This document shows positions 17,305 to 26,154 of a stretch of DNA of 37,354 bases, one piece after another (within the stretch, counting starts at the first letter, position 1; every line of letters starts with the position of its first letter). This DNA is from Muribaculaceae bacterium. GTDB lineage: Bacteria > Bacteroidota > Bacteroidia > Bacteroidales > Muribaculaceae. The notes beneath the pieces were generated by a model, which was given only the letters and a program-made list of their open reading frames with translations, ran no database searches and was not told the DNA's origin. The translations under genes were made by a program, and so were the position numbers. The stretch covers positions 1 to 37,354 of the forward strand of contig JAIECF010000007.1 of assembly GCA_029068655.1 (NCBI GenBank), read 5' to 3'.

Positions 17305-18030
17305 ATGAGATGTAAAAACTGTGGATGGGAAAATCCTGAAGGTCTAACAAAATGTGAGAAGTGTAACGGGAGTTTAAATGAAGCTTCTTCAGTGCACAAC
17401 CCGACAACTCCAGTTTCCGACAGAATGAGAAGCACAGTATCGGAGGGTGTAATATTTACAGACCAAACTTCTGGTGTCGCTCCTAAGACATGTCCAAAAT
17501 GTGGATATCCGGTAAGTGACTCTTCTACAAGCTGTCCTAACTGCAACCATGAACTGCAACCGGCTCCGACCGCTATACAATCTACAACATGTAGATCCTG
17601 CGGTACAGAGGTCGCACCCAACGCTAAGTTCTGTTCTTCATGCGGAACGCCCGTTGCTGCCGAATCTCCACAACCGCGTAAAATACAACGTTCCAACATG
17701 GGAACCGTTATGGGCGGTCCTATTGTAGGACCCGCATCCGTAAATCCCTTCTGTACGCTTAAGCCAATAGCTTGGCAGGGAGAGGATGTAAACTATAATC
17801 CTATTACTTATTCCGGCGACACTATAGTCTTGAATCGCGCCAATACAGATGCCAACAACCACTCGATCACATCTCGCGAGCAGGCTGTCCTGACTTGTGA
17901 AGATGGAGAATGGTATATCGAAAACAGAAGTGATCTACGGACAACGTTCCTTCGTGTTAACGGGAAAGTTAAGTTGACCAATGGAGATATTATTGTGCTT
18001 GGAAATAGGGAATTCGAGTTCAAGGGTTAA
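17305..18030 (+). CDS. Triple zinc-ribbon protein with C-terminal FHA-like domain
   Basis: This encodes 241 residues and has no signal peptide, so it is cytosolic. Three CxxC...CxxC zinc ribbons lie at Cys3/6/17/20, Cys63/66/77/80 and Cys96/99/110/113, joined by Ser/Thr/Pro-rich linkers. Residues about 165-241 resemble an FHA fold: SGDTIVLNR, SITSREQAVLTCEDGEWYIE, RTTFLRVNG, then LTNGDIIVLGNREFEF. The usual phosphopeptide-binding Ser/His pair is partly kept (SITSREQA), so phosphothreonine binding is uncertain. It opens the island and precedes an FHA-containing kinase by five bases, suggesting it is an adaptor or substrate of that kinase. Confidence 0.8.
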   Translation: MRCKNCGWENPEGLTKCEKCNGSLNEASSVHNPTTPVSDRMRSTVSEGVIFTDQTSGVAPKTCPKCGYPVSDSSTSCPNCNHELQPAPTAIQSTTCRSCGTEVAPNAKFCSSCGTPVAAESPQPRKIQRSNMGTVMGGPIVGPASVNPFCTLKPIAWQGEDVNYNPITYSGDTIVLNRANTDANNHSITSREQAVLTCEDGEWYIENRSDLRTTFLRVNGKVKLTNGDIIVLGNREFEFKG

Positions 18031-18035
18031 GAAGC

Positions 18036-19340
18036 ATGTGCGCATACATTAGCTGTAATAGGTGTGACTTTCACACCGGGTCTTTAATCGATGGTAAGTA
18101 TACCGTCGACCGGCCTCTCGGTGAAGGTACGTTTGGCAAGGTCTATCGAGTCAAACGCAACTCAGACAGCAGAATATTTGCACTGAAGCTCCTCAAATTA
18201 TGGGAGGTCCAACCCCTTGAGAGAGAAAAACTTTTGAAGAGATTTGATCAGGAGTATGAGACAGGTCTGATTGAAAGCGAATATCTCGTGCAGTCCCATG
18301 GGAAAGGATCAGTCGAAGGGAATCCTTATATACTTATGGAATACTGTCCCGGAGGTGACCTGCTTCAAGGAGTTGAAACCGGGAACATAGATCTTCCCAA
18401 AGCTGCCTCTGAAATTCTTTTAGGCTTGAGGTCGCTGCACTCTAACGGAAAGGTTCACCGCGACCTAAAACCCGAGAATGTTCTCATAAAATCGAATGGC
18501 TCGGTTGCACTGACCGATTTTGGAATTGCAGGAGACAGGAATAAGCGTCTGACGGAAAGAGGACTCATGGGCATTCCTAAGGAAGTTTTCGGGACATATG
18601 CCTACATGCCTCCTGAGCAGGTCAATCCACGAAGAGGAGAGGCAACTGTTTTGCCAACTACTGATATGTTCTCCTTCGGAGTCATGATGTATCAGCTCAT
18701 TACGTGTGAACTACCGTTTGGTAGTCTCAATAACGAAAGTGACCTTTATCAATATATAACTCGCGGGAAGACTGAAAATTGGAATCGGGAGGTGCTTAAC
18801 AAGACCATTAATGGCAAGAAATGGCTTCCATTGATTGAGGGTTGTCTGAAAGCGGATTTTCATATACGCATTCAGTCTGCTGAATTAGCACTCTCTCTGG
18901 TGCCGGCTACAAAGAAAGTTGTACCTGTTATACCAGAACAGCCATCAGTAGTCGCCCATGCCAAAAATGGAATTTCTCTACGTATCATGCAAGGTGAGGA
19001 GTTTGGCAGGATATATAAGTTGACTGACATTATTAAAACTTCAGGCAAGCGACTGATCACAATCGGAAGGGACGATGAAGATATTCATAACACCATACCT
19101 ATAAAAGAAACAGAAAGCTCATACATTTCACGCAAACACTGCACTCTGGAATACAATTCAGCCGCCAATACATGGTTACTTCGGGATGGCCAATGGGATG
19201 CATCCTCATTCTCAAAATGGAAAGTGTCGACGAATGGCACCTATGTAGGATCAAAGGAAGTACCGACAAACGGAATGATAATAAAAATCGGAGACATTAT
19301 TTCCATAGGAGATGCAAAACTAAGAGTTGAAAGATATTAA
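18036..19340 (+). CDS. Cytosolic Ser/Thr protein kinase with C-terminal FHA domain
   Basis: This encodes 434 residues. A short N-terminal Cys motif (CNRC at 7-10) precedes the kinase. The kinase domain at 22-290 has glycine loop GEGTFG (29-34), Lys51, HRDLKPEN (His141, Asp143), DFG (161-163), YMPPEQ and SFGVMMYQL, so it is complete and of the RD class. Residues 315-432 are an FHA domain with IGRDDED (Arg345), SYISRKHC (Ser365 to His368) and NGTYVGS, the full phosphothreonine-binding set. No membrane helix is present, unlike the two other kinases here. It could phosphorylate itself and FHA partners. It is separated by 14 bases from the FHA-protease gene. Confidence 0.93.
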   Translation: MCAYISCNRCDFHTGSLIDGKYTVDRPLGEGTFGKVYRVKRNSDSRIFALKLLKLWEVQPLEREKLLKRFDQEYETGLIESEYLVQSHGKGSVEGNPYILMEYCPGGDLLQGVETGNIDLPKAASEILLGLRSLHSNGKVHRDLKPENVLIKSNGSVALTDFGIAGDRNKRLTERGLMGIPKEVFGTYAYMPPEQVNPRRGEATVLPTTDMFSFGVMMYQLITCELPFGSLNNESDLYQYITRGKTENWNREVLNKTINGKKWLPLIEGCLKADFHIRIQSAELALSLVPATKKVVPVIPEQPSVVAHAKNGISLRIMQGEEFGRIYKLTDIIKTSGKRLITIGRDDEDIHNTIPIKETESSYISRKHCTLEYNSAANTWLLRDGQWDASSFSKWKVSTNGTYVGSKEVPTNGMIIKIGDIISIGDAKLRVERY

Positions 19341-19354
19341 CGACAAAGCATTAT

Positions 19355-20863
19355 ATGGCACAAGCAACAAGCTATAAACGTACATTAGCGGGATCAGTGG
19401 GATCCGGAGTCAAGTCAGTCATTGGAGATAATGGCAGACGCTTCTATATCTTAGAGCATAAAGTATCGTCAAAATATCACAAGGCAGGGGAGGCTCAGAG
19501 AATCATAGTCGATGAGATAGAAATCGGACGGGATCCGAGATGTCAGGTCCGCTTCGATGAAGAGTTCTCAACGGTAAGCCGTCGCCATGCAGCGATAGTA
19601 AGGGATGGAGATAACTGGAAACTTGTACAACTTTCCAAGACTAATTCTACATATCTTAACGGTCACAAAGTAGAAAAGGAATGGTATCTTCAGAATGGTG
19701 ACGAGATTCAGCTTTCCACCAATGGACCAAAACTGGGCTTTATCGCTCCTGCAGGCGACAAGGGTCTGGTGAAAAGCATAAGTATGACTGCAAGACTCAG
19801 TCTATTCCGTCAGCAGGCTCTCCGTCCTTACAAGACTGCAGTCTCCATCTTGGCTGCATGCCTTATTATTGGATGCGGTGTGGGGGCTTTCTATCTCCAC
19901 AAACTTTATGAGAAGAATAAGGAACAGGCAGAATTGATCGCGCAAAATGAAAGGCGCCATGCGGAAGCTCTGGCTGTTCAGGATTCTCTCTTAACTCAGG
20001 CTACTTCAGAAAGGGAAAAGCTCTCCACTGAACTGACAAATCTTAAAAGTCAATTCGGGAAAGTAAGTAAGCAACAACGTAATATCGCAGTTGCCACCGG
20101 TAACATTGACAATACGGCAATTAACGCATGTCTGCCTAATGTATTCTTCATATATCCTACATCTATAGACGTAACCCTACCAAATGGAGAAAGCGGGACT
20201 CTCGATTGTTCTGAAAAGGACGTTCCAAGCTGGAGCGGCACTGGATTTCTTCTTGATAACGGGACATTCGTTACCGCTCGCCACGTAATCGAAGCATGGA
20301 ATTTCTGGATGAACGGCAATGACATCAATGAAGACCTCGCTCAGCTTAATGCCATCATAAACAATGGAGGTAAGGTAAAGGCTCACTTCGTAGCAATATC
20401 TTCATCCGGTAAACGAATCAATCTTACAAGCGACCAGTTCTCGGTAAACCGGTCGGCAGATCAGGTTCGTCACGTCGATGATGGCATCAAGATGTCAATG
20501 GGAGGCGGCGGTAACACCGACTTCGCCTATGCTCGAGTTGGCCAGTCAGGAGGCTTGAAGTTCAACAAAGCTGCCAGCACATCTCTTGACAGAGGCACAA
20601 AACTGACCGTACTCGGATTTCCTCTTGGACTTGGAGCGAATTCAGCCACATCAATCAAACCAATTTCAAGCACCGCTACTGTTGGTGTCGATGGTCTTGA
20701 CCGAGGTGTAATCCTCACCTCTGAAACAAATTTTGAACAAGGTTGCTCAGGAGGACCGGCACTGATAATGGATGAAACAGGCAACTTCACCGTTATTGGC
20801 ATCGTATCCGCCATAGCAGGTCGAAACACAGGATTTATTGTACCAATAAGCTCAATCAACTAA
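19355..20863 (+). CDS. FHA - transmembrane - trypsin-like serine protease
   Basis: This encodes 502 residues. An FHA domain spans about 45-130: EIGRDPRCQV with Arg59, STVSRRHAAI with Ser75/His78, and NSTYLNGHKV. A single membrane helix lies at 162-182, followed by a coiled coil at 185-240. The trypsin-like domain at 255-502 has His310 (FVTARHVI), Asp389 (TDFAYARV) and Ser465 (EQGCSGGPAL), a complete triad. The positive-inside pattern puts FHA in the cytosol and the protease in the periplasm, so phosphothreonine binding inside could control proteolysis outside. This architecture is the most striking in the island. The gene ends six bases before an exported protein gene, a possible substrate or inhibitor. 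Confidence 0.92.
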   Translation: MAQATSYKRTLAGSVGSGVKSVIGDNGRRFYILEHKVSSKYHKAGEAQRIIVDEIEIGRDPRCQVRFDEEFSTVSRRHAAIVRDGDNWKLVQLSKTNSTYLNGHKVEKEWYLQNGDEIQLSTNGPKLGFIAPAGDKGLVKSISMTARLSLFRQQALRPYKTAVSILAACLIIGCGVGAFYLHKLYEKNKEQAELIAQNERRHAEALAVQDSLLTQATSEREKLSTELTNLKSQFGKVSKQQRNIAVATGNIDNTAINACLPNVFFIYPTSIDVTLPNGESGTLDCSEKDVPSWSGTGFLLDNGTFVTARHVIEAWNFWMNGNDINEDLAQLNAIINNGGKVKAHFVAISSSGKRINLTSDQFSVNRSADQVRHVDDGIKMSMGGGGNTDFAYARVGQSGGLKFNKAASTSLDRGTKLTVLGFPLGLGANSATSIKPISSTATVGVDGLDRGVILTSETNFEQGCSGGPALIMDETGNFTVIGIVSAIAGRNTGFIVPISSIN

Positions 20864-20869
20864 ACGATT

Positions 20870-21712
20870 ATGGGAGCAAAAAACTTCATTACGCTACTTC
20901 TGGCGCTCGTTGCGATTCCTTCAACAGCTCAGATATTCAACTTTTCTCTTCGCACCAATAATCAGCAATTGATCGACAAAGCACTTTCCGGAGCTTTCGT
21001 TCGAATCAATCAGAGCTATGAATTGTGTGATACTGTAAAGGATGAACATTTTGGGCGAGACGGCAAAGACTATTTCAATATTGTTCCTTTTATTGGAGTC
21101 GAAACAGAGGCAGGGATTGTTTTTCCGAGCTCGGCGTTGACTCCATGGGCCAATGACAACGATTTCGACAAATATAAGGATAGGTATAAACCTCTTGCTA
21201 CCAAATCGACCATCAGTCTACTGAATATAGGAGAAGAACAAGCTCCTGAATATTCCGGATCTCCATTAGAAGGCCACACCATCACCAAATATCTTTGCAC
21301 TATTGCGGATACCACTCAGACTAAAAAAGGACTGAATGTAGATTCTATCTCAGGGAGAAAAGATGGATGGTTTATCTGGTTATCTTCCGAACATGATCTG
21401 GCTGAAACGGATACGGTAAAACTCACGAGTATAAAGAAAGACTTAGAAGTTCCTGTAAATGGGGAATGTATTCGCATAGACAGCCCTGAAATATCGGAAA
21501 CTGTTTATGGCGGAATATATGTCACTCCGACTCAGACTGCTGTTGGACAGATTACATTTACTCTGACCGGGATAATGGTTTCTGATGAAGAGGGGTGGTT
21601 TTTAGATTTCCCGTTCATTGCGGAAAGAACGGAGAATAAACCCCTCACTCCGATCAAGGGAATAACTGATGAAAAAAAACTAAACCCACTTAAGGCCAAG
21701 AAGAAAAAATGA
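20870..21712 (+). CDS. Exported protein of unknown function next to the FHA-protease
   Basis: This encodes 280 residues. The signal peptide is NFITLLLALVAIPSTAQ with likely cleavage after Ala-Gln at about residue 21. The mature part has no motif I recognise; it is mixed alpha/beta with phrases such as DYFNIVPFIGVE, KDGWFIWLSSEHD and GGIYVTPTQTAVGQITFTL. The tail is basic, ending KAKKKK. It lies six bases after the protease gene and overlaps the phosphatase gene by four bases (ATGA), so it is translated in step with signalling genes. A role as periplasmic partner of the protease is a guess from position only. Confidence 0.75.
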   Translation: MGAKNFITLLLALVAIPSTAQIFNFSLRTNNQQLIDKALSGAFVRINQSYELCDTVKDEHFGRDGKDYFNIVPFIGVETEAGIVFPSSALTPWANDNDFDKYKDRYKPLATKSTISLLNIGEEQAPEYSGSPLEGHTITKYLCTIADTTQTKKGLNVDSISGRKDGWFIWLSSEHDLAETDTVKLTSIKKDLEVPVNGECIRIDSPEISETVYGGIYVTPTQTAVGQITFTLTGIMVSDEEGWFLDFPFIAERTENKPLTPIKGITDEKKLNPLKAKKKK

Positions 21713-23121
21713 AAAGGCATCATAATATATCATTTCGACTTGTGTCATATACGGATGCTGCAGGTAAGTATTCTCCAAATGCATTCAGAAGTGGCAACGA
21801 AGACAACTTTTTTGTTGACGAGGATCTGACTGACGACACCACAAACCGAGCAGCACAGGATGAGATCCTCCAACTTGGGGAACTTGGCATGCTCATGGTT
21901 GTGGCGGACGGCATGGGTGGCATGAACGCCGGTGAGGTGGCATCTCAAATAGCTGTTGATACAGTCAGAGATGCCTTCAAGTCCGCGAATTTGACGGAAT
22001 CCATTGTTGCCTCAGCTCAGACTCGCCAGAAATACCTTGAGCATGTGATAAAACAGGCAGACCGAAACATTAAGTCTGAATCAAAGAAAGATCGAAGCAA
22101 GGAAGGAATGGGTAGCACCATAATCATGGCGTGGCTATTTGGTGATGAACTTACAATCAGTTGGTGTGGCGATAGCCGTGCATATATTTTCAATGAGAAA
22201 TCAGGCATCCGACTCATTTCTCAGGATCATTCTTACGTTCAGGAATTGGTCAACAAAGGACTGCTGACCTATGATCAGACTTTCGACCATCCCCAGAACA
22301 ACATCATTACTCGGAGTCTTGGAGATCCGACAAAAGAGGCCCATCCTGAAAGCAAGACCTTGAAAATAGGTAGAGGAGATATTATTCTTCTATGTAGCGA
22401 TGGGCTTTCAGGAGTCCTGAGAGATCGCAAAACCTACGACAGCCACGGCCATCCCTTCCCTGAGGAAAACATAGAGGACATAATCCGAACCCATACCTCG
22501 TCAATGAAGGAATGTCAGGAAGCTTTATGGATAGCTGCAGAAAGAGGCGGTTGGTATGATAATGTTACCGTAATTCTTTGCCAAATAACTGATGGTCCGG
22601 AAAGTCAATGGTCTCTAACACCTGCGTTATCCAATGTGAGTAATAACAAAGGCAAGAAAAAGATCGGATTATACGTAATCATCGGGATTCTGGTTATCTG
22701 TGCAATAATAGCGTCATTCTTCATCGGTAAAGGTATTCACACTTCAAAAGAGGAAGGACAACTACCTAAAGATGAGATATTATCTGATTCTATTTCAGAA
22801 ATGGAAGCGGAGAGCTCCTCTGAAATTGATACTATTTCGGAGGATAATAAGGAAGCTTCAACTGGAGAGCAGACAATGGAGGTCAAGGATAAACCGAGCT
22901 TAACAGAACAGATTAAAAAACAAGGAAAAGAGAAGGAGGACACAACCTCTAATCCAAATGGCTTAACTAAAATTGAAAAAAAAGATAAAACAGAGACCAA
23001 AGATAACAGTAAACTTACACTTATAAAAGATAAGAAGAAAAAGGAGCCAGTTGAAAATCCTTTGAATCCAACCAATCCCAAGAAAGATAACATAACTGAG
23101 AATCCATTAAACAATCAGTAA
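21709..23121 (+). CDS. PP2C-type protein phosphatase with membrane anchor
   Basis: This encodes 470 residues. The PP2C catalytic domain at 8-295 carries the metal-binding Asp residues: GNEDNFF (Asp32), VVADGMGG (Asp67), LLCSDGLSG (Asp231) and WYDNVTVI (Asp284), plus WCGDSRAYIF. A single membrane helix lies at about 319-339, after a basic KGKKK. The extracytoplasmic tail of some 130 residues is low complexity, rich in Glu, Lys, Ser and Asn. The domain should remove phosphates from Ser/Thr kinases or FHA partners of the island. The start overlaps the previous stop as ATGA. The next kinase begins seven bases after its stop. Confidence 0.94.
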   Translation: MKRHHNISFRLVSYTDAAGKYSPNAFRSGNEDNFFVDEDLTDDTTNRAAQDEILQLGELGMLMVVADGMGGMNAGEVASQIAVDTVRDAFKSANLTESIVASAQTRQKYLEHVIKQADRNIKSESKKDRSKEGMGSTIIMAWLFGDELTISWCGDSRAYIFNEKSGIRLISQDHSYVQELVNKGLLTYDQTFDHPQNNIITRSLGDPTKEAHPESKTLKIGRGDIILLCSDGLSGVLRDRKTYDSHGHPFPEENIEDIIRTHTSSMKECQEALWIAAERGGWYDNVTVILCQITDGPESQWSLTPALSNVSNNKGKKKIGLYVIIGILVICAIIASFFIGKGIHTSKEEGQLPKDEILSDSISEMEAESSSEIDTISEDNKEASTGEQTMEVKDKPSLTEQIKKQGKEKEDTTSNPNGLTKIEKKDKTETKDNSKLTLIKDKKKKEPVENPLNPTNPKKDNITENPLNNQ

Positions 23122-23128
23122 AAATTAT

Positions 23129-24550
23129 ATGGCAGATCTGAAAATTGGAACTAAAGTAAAAGACCGCTATACCTTAAAGGAGTTTAAGGGAAGTGGTAGC
23201 TTTGGTGAAGTCTGGCTAGCACACGATGAAGTGCTTGATACAGATGTAGCCATCAAAATCTATATCTCTCTCGATCCGCGCGGTGTTGAAGAGTTCAAAA
23301 GCGAGTACATTACAACACAAGGTATCTCCCACCCCAATCTTCTCACAACCAACTATTTTGATGTATGGGAGCAACGACCATATTTGGTAATGAAGTATTG
23401 CGCCAAAGGTGCATCAACTACTCAAGCTGGTAAAATGGATGAGTATGACCTTTGGCAATTCATTCATGATGTAGCATCCGGATTGAAACACCTACATAAT
23501 ATGCCAGAACCAATAATTCATCAGGATATTAAGCCGGATAATATTCTTGTTGATGACAATAATCGATTCCTGATTACTGATTTTGGCATAAGTAAAAAAA
23601 TCCGCTCTACAATGCGCAAACAATCTAAACGCGCAGTCGGAGCAGGAGCTACTGCATATATGGGTCCGGAGCGTTTTGATGCCGATCCTTCTCCTGTTAA
23701 GGCCTCTGATATGTGGTCGCTTGGTGTGTCAATATATGAGCTTGCTACTGGAGAACTACCATTTAGTGGGCTCGGAGGAGGTATGCAGAAGAATGGTGCA
23801 GAAATACCATCGTTGGATAACAAGTGGTCAAAAGACCTGAATATGGTTATGCAATCTTGTCTTGCCAAAGAGACATGGGATAGACCGACTGCCCAGCAGT
23901 TGGAAGAATATTCAGATGCTATTCTTAATGGTCAGCCGGCAACTGTAACATGGAATATTAAATCCGCAAAATCGGATGAAGAAACTCCGGATTATGTTGT
24001 CAAGCCAGATGAGTCAGGCTATGTAGATGGAAACGACGAGGGTATTCACTCAAACACCAAAAGAATATGGTTTGCTATAGCCAGTATATTAGCTGCGGTT
24101 GTGATCCTTATTCTCATTTGGCCATCAGTAAATAACGATGAAGAGATTATAATACCTGAAGATACCGTAGAAGCAATAGATTCTATGGTAGCGGAAGGTG
24201 TTGAAACTGTTCCACCGGACATACCTGAAGTACAGTCCACAAAGAAAGAGATTACATCTGTTCCTTCCCCAGTAAAGAAAGATGAGTCTAAAATTGTGGT
24301 TAAAGAAGAAACTAAAACAGAAAATAACGCGACTCTTCTTAAAACGGCAATTGCTAATGGAGATTATCAACAGGTACAGAGACTCGCTAACCAAGGTTAC
24401 GCAGCAGCATACGGACCTTTGGCCAAATACTACCTCAACAATCACGATTATCAGACTGCAGAATCGTATGCTAAAAAAGCAAAAGCAGCTGGATTTAGAG
24501 AAGGCTCTGATGTAATAAAGACTCTTGAAAACTTAGGTTATTACGATTAA
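23129..24550 (+). CDS. Membrane-anchored Ser/Thr kinase with periplasmic TPR-like end
   Basis: This encodes 473 residues. The kinase domain at 10-265 has glycine loop GSGSFG (21-26), Lys43, HQDIKPDN (His131, Asp133), DFG (151-153), YMGPERFD and DMWSLGVSIYEL. HQD instead of HRD makes it a non-RD kinase. A membrane helix lies at 313-331, then an acidic/Ser/Lys linker, and a C-terminal helical repeat segment at about 400-470 (DYQQVQRLANQGYAAAYGPL and DYQTAESYAKKAKAAGF) resembling Sel1/TPR units. The kinase faces the cytosol and the repeats the periplasm. It is a close paralogue of the kinase at 29003 across the catalytic domain only. The Sel1 gene follows 17 bases downstream. Confidence 0.93.
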   Translation: MADLKIGTKVKDRYTLKEFKGSGSFGEVWLAHDEVLDTDVAIKIYISLDPRGVEEFKSEYITTQGISHPNLLTTNYFDVWEQRPYLVMKYCAKGASTTQAGKMDEYDLWQFIHDVASGLKHLHNMPEPIIHQDIKPDNILVDDNNRFLITDFGISKKIRSTMRKQSKRAVGAGATAYMGPERFDADPSPVKASDMWSLGVSIYELATGELPFSGLGGGMQKNGAEIPSLDNKWSKDLNMVMQSCLAKETWDRPTAQQLEEYSDAILNGQPATVTWNIKSAKSDEETPDYVVKPDESGYVDGNDEGIHSNTKRIWFAIASILAAVVILILIWPSVNNDEEIIIPEDTVEAIDSMVAEGVETVPPDIPEVQSTKKEITSVPSPVKKDESKIVVKEETKTENNATLLKTAIANGDYQQVQRLANQGYAAAYGPLAKYYLNNHDYQTAESYAKKAKAAGFREGSDVIKTLENLGYYD

Positions 24551-24567
24551 AATTAAAATATCATAAT

Positions 24568-26154
24568 ATGAAGATCAAACAACTCTTAATGCTGATACTC
24601 CTGATAAGTATCACATTCTGCCTTTCGGCGCAAGATGCTTCTTTTCTTATGAAATATGCACAAAAAGGAGATAAAGAAGCCATGTATAACTTGGCACAAT
24701 GTTACCTATATGGCAATGGTGGAGTGGCTCAGGATTACAACCAAGCTACTTATTGGCTGACAAAAGCATCTAAGAAAGACTACGCTCCAGCAATGGTTGA
24801 TTTAGCTTATTGTTATCTTTATGGAGCAGGCGTGATGAAGGACTATAAGCAAGCTTGGACCTTAGCTCAAAAAGCATCCAGACAAAAGATAGCAAAAGCA
24901 TATCATCTTATGGCGTTAATGAATAAAGATGGCATATATGTTCCTCAGAATAACACTGCATATCTAACAAACCTTCAGACAGCAGCAGAATTGGGTGATG
25001 ACAGTGCACAAAAAGATCTGGGAATAATGTATCTATTCGGTGACGCAGCAACCGGAATAAAACAAAGCGATCCATCAGCCGTCGTATGGTTAAGCAAATC
25101 AGCTGATCAAAACAATGCAATTGCTCTATTATACTTAGGTGGATGCTATGAGATAGGTACTGGAGTTGCGCAGGACCTAAATAAGGCAATTGAATATTAT
25201 TCAAAATCCTCAGACCTAGGATATGGATATGCTCAGGCTAGATTAGCGGAAGCATATTTAAAAGGAGAGGGAGTTGAACAAGATCCGTCAAGGGCAATAG
25301 AGTTATTGAATCTCGCAAATGCACAAGACATTCCCAAAGCCTTTAAATTGACCGGTGATGTTTATTATTATGGACTAGGTATAGATGAAAACAACGAATT
25401 GGCTGCTGAATGGTATAAAAAAGCTGCTGAAGCAGGAATTGCAGAGGCCAGTTCTATTTTAGGCAATATGTATCTAAATGGTGAAGGAGTAGTAAAGAAT
25501 GACACAAAGGGATATGAATATTATAAAGTTGCAGCAGAAGCTGAAATACCTCATGGTATAGCCGGGTTAGGAATTTGTTACGAAAATGGACTCGGAGTTA
25601 CTAAAAATCTGAACACCGCGATTTCTTATTATAAAAAGGCTGCTGATTTGGGTAATAATTATGCACAACGTAGCCTCTATCGATTATATAAAGAAGGAGA
25701 CGGAGTTACAAAAAATAATTATGAAGCTTTACGCTACTTAAGAATGGCCGCCGATGACGGAGACCCCGAAGCACTACATTCAATGGCTTTTGAATACAGC
25801 AATGGGGAACTTTTGCATCAAGAAAACACAAAAGCGTTAGAATATTTGCAAAAAGCATGTAATGCAGGCAACTATTTCTCAATGGGTATGTTGGGATTAC
25901 TTTACTATGATGGAGATTATTTAGTTTCAAAAGACTATGAAAAGGCATTCCATTATCTTCATGAGGCTGCTGGACATCCTCAAGAGTTTAATAACGAGAT
26001 GCTAGGTTCCATCTTTCGAGATTTAGCGGCTTGCTATCGCTTCGGACGAGGTACTGAAGTAAATCATAGCTTGGCATCATATTATACAGAACAGGCTGCT
26101 AGATGTGGAGATAGTAGTTCTTTCGATGCAGTAAACGCACTAAGGCAGCAATGA
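24568..26154 (+). CDS. Exported Sel1-repeat protein
   Basis: This encodes 528 residues. A signal peptide (LLMLILLISITFCLSAQ) leads to a mature protein composed almost wholly of Sel1-like repeats of about 36 residues, roughly twelve, with motif instances such as KEAMYNLAQCYLYGNGGVAQ, PAMVDLAYCYLYGAGVMKD, AIALLYLGGCYEIGTGVAQD, YGYAQARLAEAYLKGEGVEQ and GIAGLGICYENGLGVTKN. Sel1 repeats form protein-binding superhelices. Coming after a kinase with a Sel1/TPR-like periplasmic end, it may bind that end or scaffold periplasmic partners. The stop overlaps the start of the next gene (ATGA). The coding sequence is more AT-rich than the genes of the first 12 kb. Confidence 0.92.
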   Translation: MKIKQLLMLILLISITFCLSAQDASFLMKYAQKGDKEAMYNLAQCYLYGNGGVAQDYNQATYWLTKASKKDYAPAMVDLAYCYLYGAGVMKDYKQAWTLAQKASRQKIAKAYHLMALMNKDGIYVPQNNTAYLTNLQTAAELGDDSAQKDLGIMYLFGDAATGIKQSDPSAVVWLSKSADQNNAIALLYLGGCYEIGTGVAQDLNKAIEYYSKSSDLGYGYAQARLAEAYLKGEGVEQDPSRAIELLNLANAQDIPKAFKLTGDVYYYGLGIDENNELAAEWYKKAAEAGIAEASSILGNMYLNGEGVVKNDTKGYEYYKVAAEAEIPHGIAGLGICYENGLGVTKNLNTAISYYKKAADLGNNYAQRSLYRLYKEGDGVTKNNYEALRYLRMAADDGDPEALHSMAFEYSNGELLHQENTKALEYLQKACNAGNYFSMGMLGLLYYDGDYLVSKDYEKAFHYLHEAAGHPQEFNNEMLGSIFRDLAACYRFGRGTEVNHSLASYYTEQAARCGDSSSFDAVNALRQQ

